Source: Asticcacaulis machinosus (GTDB lineage: Bacteria > Pseudomonadota > Alphaproteobacteria > Caulobacterales > Caulobacteraceae). Taken from it: a DNA stretch of 64,000 nucleotides. Both the position numbers and the translations under genes were made by a program. The first letter of the stretch is position 1; the number at the start of each line of letters is the position of its first letter. Positions 62,545-64,000 of this stretch are shown in pieces. The notes beneath the pieces are model-generated. The model was given only the letters and a program-made list of their open reading frames with translations. It searched no databases and had not been told where the DNA came from. The DNA lies in NCBI RefSeq assembly GCF_028550435.1, contig NZ_JAQQKV010000001.1:1488001-1552000 (forward strand). Reading direction: 5' to 3'.

Positions 62545-63498
62545 ATGCGTCAAGTTTTGGCAAAGCTGGCTATGGTCATAGCCTTATCCGGCCCGGCATT
62601 CGCGGGCGACCTGATCCCCGTTGACGACAGCTACACGATTTCACAGCGCTATGAACGCTATAAGGATCAGTATGCCGGCATCACTTGGCCGGTTTCAGAG
62701 TTTCAGACCGGCCAGCAGGTTCTGTTTGACCGCCGTTATAAGTCGGTAGGTGCGCGCGAACTGCATATCGATGTGTTCCTGCCGCCGGCCGAAATCCGTA
62801 ACGGCAAAGCCATAGTTCTGGTGCATGGCGGCGGATGGCGTTCCGGCGGCAAATCGCATTTCTACGGCCTGGCCAATCGTCTGGCGCAAAAGGGCTATGC
62901 GGTCTTTTTGCCAGAGTTTCGCCTGTCACCCGAAGCGCCCTATCCGGCGGGGCTTATTGATGTCAACGACGCCATTGTGTGGGTGAAATCTCAGGCCGAC
63001 ACCTTTGGCATCGACCGCGATAAACTGGCGATCGGCGGGGCGTCATCGGGGGGCCAGATGGCGGCGCTTCTGGCCTACACCGCCGATAAGCCCCTGTTTA
63101 AAACCCACGCCAGTGACGATACGCGGGTCAGCGCCCTGATCGATATCGACGGTGTGCTCGATTTCACCACGCCATTGGCCCTGCAGTATGAGAACGCCGC
63201 CGGAAAGACTTCCGCCGCCGGTCTGTGGCTGGGCGGGGCGATGGAAGATGTCCCCGACCGCTGGCGCGAAGCCAGCGCCGCTCAACATGCCGGAGCGCAG
63301 TCGCCCCCCACTCTGGTCATCAGCAGCGGCATCCCCCGCTTTACGGCCGGTCGTGAGATTGTCGAGGCCAAACTGAAAGCGCAGGGCGTTCGCTACCGCT
63401 ACACCACCTTTGAAAAGGCCCCGCACGATATCTGGCTGTTCGACCCGTGGTTCGGCCAGATTGTCGATCATATCGATTCATTCCTGTCCGAAAAATAA
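62545..63498 (+). CDS. Secreted alpha/beta-hydrolase esterase
   Basis: 317 residues with a signal peptide (LAKLAMVIALSGPAFA). The oxyanion loop is VLVHGGGWRSGGKSHF, the nucleophile elbow GGASSGGQMAALLAY (serine near residue 175), and the catalytic histidine lies in FEKAPHDIWLFDPWF. It resembles BD-FAE/acetylesterase-type enzymes, so it could remove acetyl groups from pectin. GGGG six bases before ATG 62545 favours it over ATG 62542. It is followed by the pectinesterase gene after ten bases. Confidence 0.86.
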   Translation: MRQVLAKLAMVIALSGPAFAGDLIPVDDSYTISQRYERYKDQYAGITWPVSEFQTGQQVLFDRRYKSVGARELHIDVFLPPAEIRNGKAIVLVHGGGWRSGGKSHFYGLANRLAQKGYAVFLPEFRLSPEAPYPAGLIDVNDAIVWVKSQADTFGIDRDKLAIGGASSGGQMAALLAYTADKPLFKTHASDDTRVSALIDIDGVLDFTTPLALQYENAAGKTSAAGLWLGGAMEDVPDRWREASAAQHAGAQSPPTLVISSGIPRFTAGREIVEAKLKAQGVRYRYTTFEKAPHDIWLFDPWFGQIVDHIDSFLSEK

Positions 63499-63508
63499 GG
63501 CTTTTGCT

Positions 63509-64000
63509 ATGTTGCGCGCCGCCTGCCTCACCCTGTTCTCAGCCGCCTTGGCCCTTGCCGCCCCGGCGATGGCGGATGTCCAATATACCGTCAGCCCGTC
63601 ATGTGGGGAGCAAAAGCACTGCTTCGCCAGCCTGCAATCCGCTCTCGATACTGCAAGTGCGGACACTAGCGATCAGTGGATTAAGATCAGGATCACCGCG
63701 GGTGATTACTATGAAAAGGTCACGATCAGCCGCCATAAAATCCGCCTTATCGGCGCCGGGCCTGACCAAACCCGCCTGCACTTTGATGCGGTGGCCGAGA
63801 CCGCAGGCAAATACCACCGCCGCAACTGGGGCACACCGGGTTCGGCCACGCTCACCATTAATGCCGATCAGGTCACGGTCGAAGGCCTTATGATCGAGAA
63901 CACCTTCGACTACCTGTCCAACGACGCCCTGCCCGACGCCGATCCGAAGAAGATTTCCAATTCCCAAGGGGTTGCCGTTCTGCTCGATATCGACAGCGAC
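63509..64000 (+). CDS. Pectinesterase, N-terminal part
   Basis: The first 164 residues of a carbohydrate esterase family 8 protein, running off the right edge in an open frame. A signal peptide (LTLFSAALALAAPAMA) precedes the beta-helix start: CFASLQSALDTASADTSDQWIKI, ITAGDYYEKVTISRHKIRLIGAG, and VTVEGLMIENTFDYL, all typical of pectin methylesterases. The catalytic aspartates would lie beyond the window. TAAGG sits eight bases before the ATG. With the esterase and the STN-TBDR it marks a pectin-use locus. Confidence 0.9.
   Translation, partial: MLRAACLTLFSAALALAAPAMADVQYTVSPSCGEQKHCFASLQSALDTASADTSDQWIKIRITAGDYYEKVTISRHKIRLIGAGPDQTRLHFDAVAETAGKYHRRNWGTPGSATLTINADQVTVEGLMIENTFDYLSNDALPDADPKKISNSQGVAVLLDIDSD

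Overview
The window comes from an alphaproteobacterium, most likely a member of Caulobacteraceae and probably close to Asticcacaulis. This is inferred from the order of the dcw genes, a CpdR response regulator beside an N-formylglutamate amidohydrolase, a split cobalamin-dependent methionine synthase, many large TonB-dependent receptors, polysaccharide and phosphonate scavenging genes, and moderately high GC with frequent GTG/TTG starts. No 16S rRNA gene is present, so the genus is an inference.

Region 1 (1-14446, all minus strand apart from one module) is the division and cell wall (dcw) cluster. Read in transcription order it is mraZ, rsmH, ftsL, ftsI, murE, murF, mraY, murD, ftsW, murG, an AI-2E family permease, and murC running off the left edge. 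These genes make the meso-DAP peptidoglycan precursors and the septal synthase. A parDE toxin-antitoxin pair on the opposite strand sits between murC and the permease gene. A gene-less palindromic element sits between murD and ftsW.

Region 2 (14730-21200) is housekeeping: a small ABM-domain protein, RNase P RNA (rnpB), DUF423, an AmpD-like amidase, a TerB/DnaJ protein, a secreted protein of unknown function, DUF1294, a family 2 glycosyltransferase and DUF4272. Region 3 (21203-21712) is a roughly 510-bp element: one DUF559 endonuclease-like gene bounded by inverted, hairpin-rich ends that match the gene-less element at 4951-5090. Region 4 (21707-29524) is a methionine/one-carbon cluster: metH in two pieces separated by two tandem, AT-rich paralogous membrane genes, a SAM methyltransferase, metF, and an ArsR-methyltransferase fusion with a perfect 24-bp palindrome next to its start. 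Region 5 (29589-35929) holds a nitrilase-family hydrolase, DUF983, DUF1508, YidB-like, ppa, DUF599, a candidate small RNA, N-formylglutamate amidohydrolase, cpdR and tRNA-Val(GAC).

From the tRNA gene onward (36-64 kb) the content is accessory and catabolic. It is arranged as four loci, three of them built around a TonB-dependent receptor (TBDR). (a) 36192-44420: PI-PLC-like phospholipase, TBDR, GPH-type transporter, a regulator with two TetR domains, and a secreted phosphodiesterase with a PA14 domain. (b) 44465-51437: TBDR, sulfotransferase, Asp/Asn-hydroxylase-like oxygenase, TPR-sulfotransferase and a second hydroxylase, tightly packed. (c) 51617-57570: DeoR regulator, phosphonatase, FAD amine oxidase, LysR regulator, PhnZ-like HD oxygenase and a DUF5690 transporter, for aminophosphonate use. 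A motif shared by loci b and c suggests joint control. (d) 57845-64000: ECF sigma, FecR, FecA-type TBDR, esterase and a partial pectinesterase, a pectin-use locus.

The most noteworthy items are the DUF559 palindromic element and its gene-less relative, the alternating hydroxylase/sulfotransferase operon behind a TBDR, the paralogous gene pair embedded in split metH, a three-hairpin small RNA candidate at 34257-34343, and a perfect inverted repeat covering the start codon of the phnZ-like gene.
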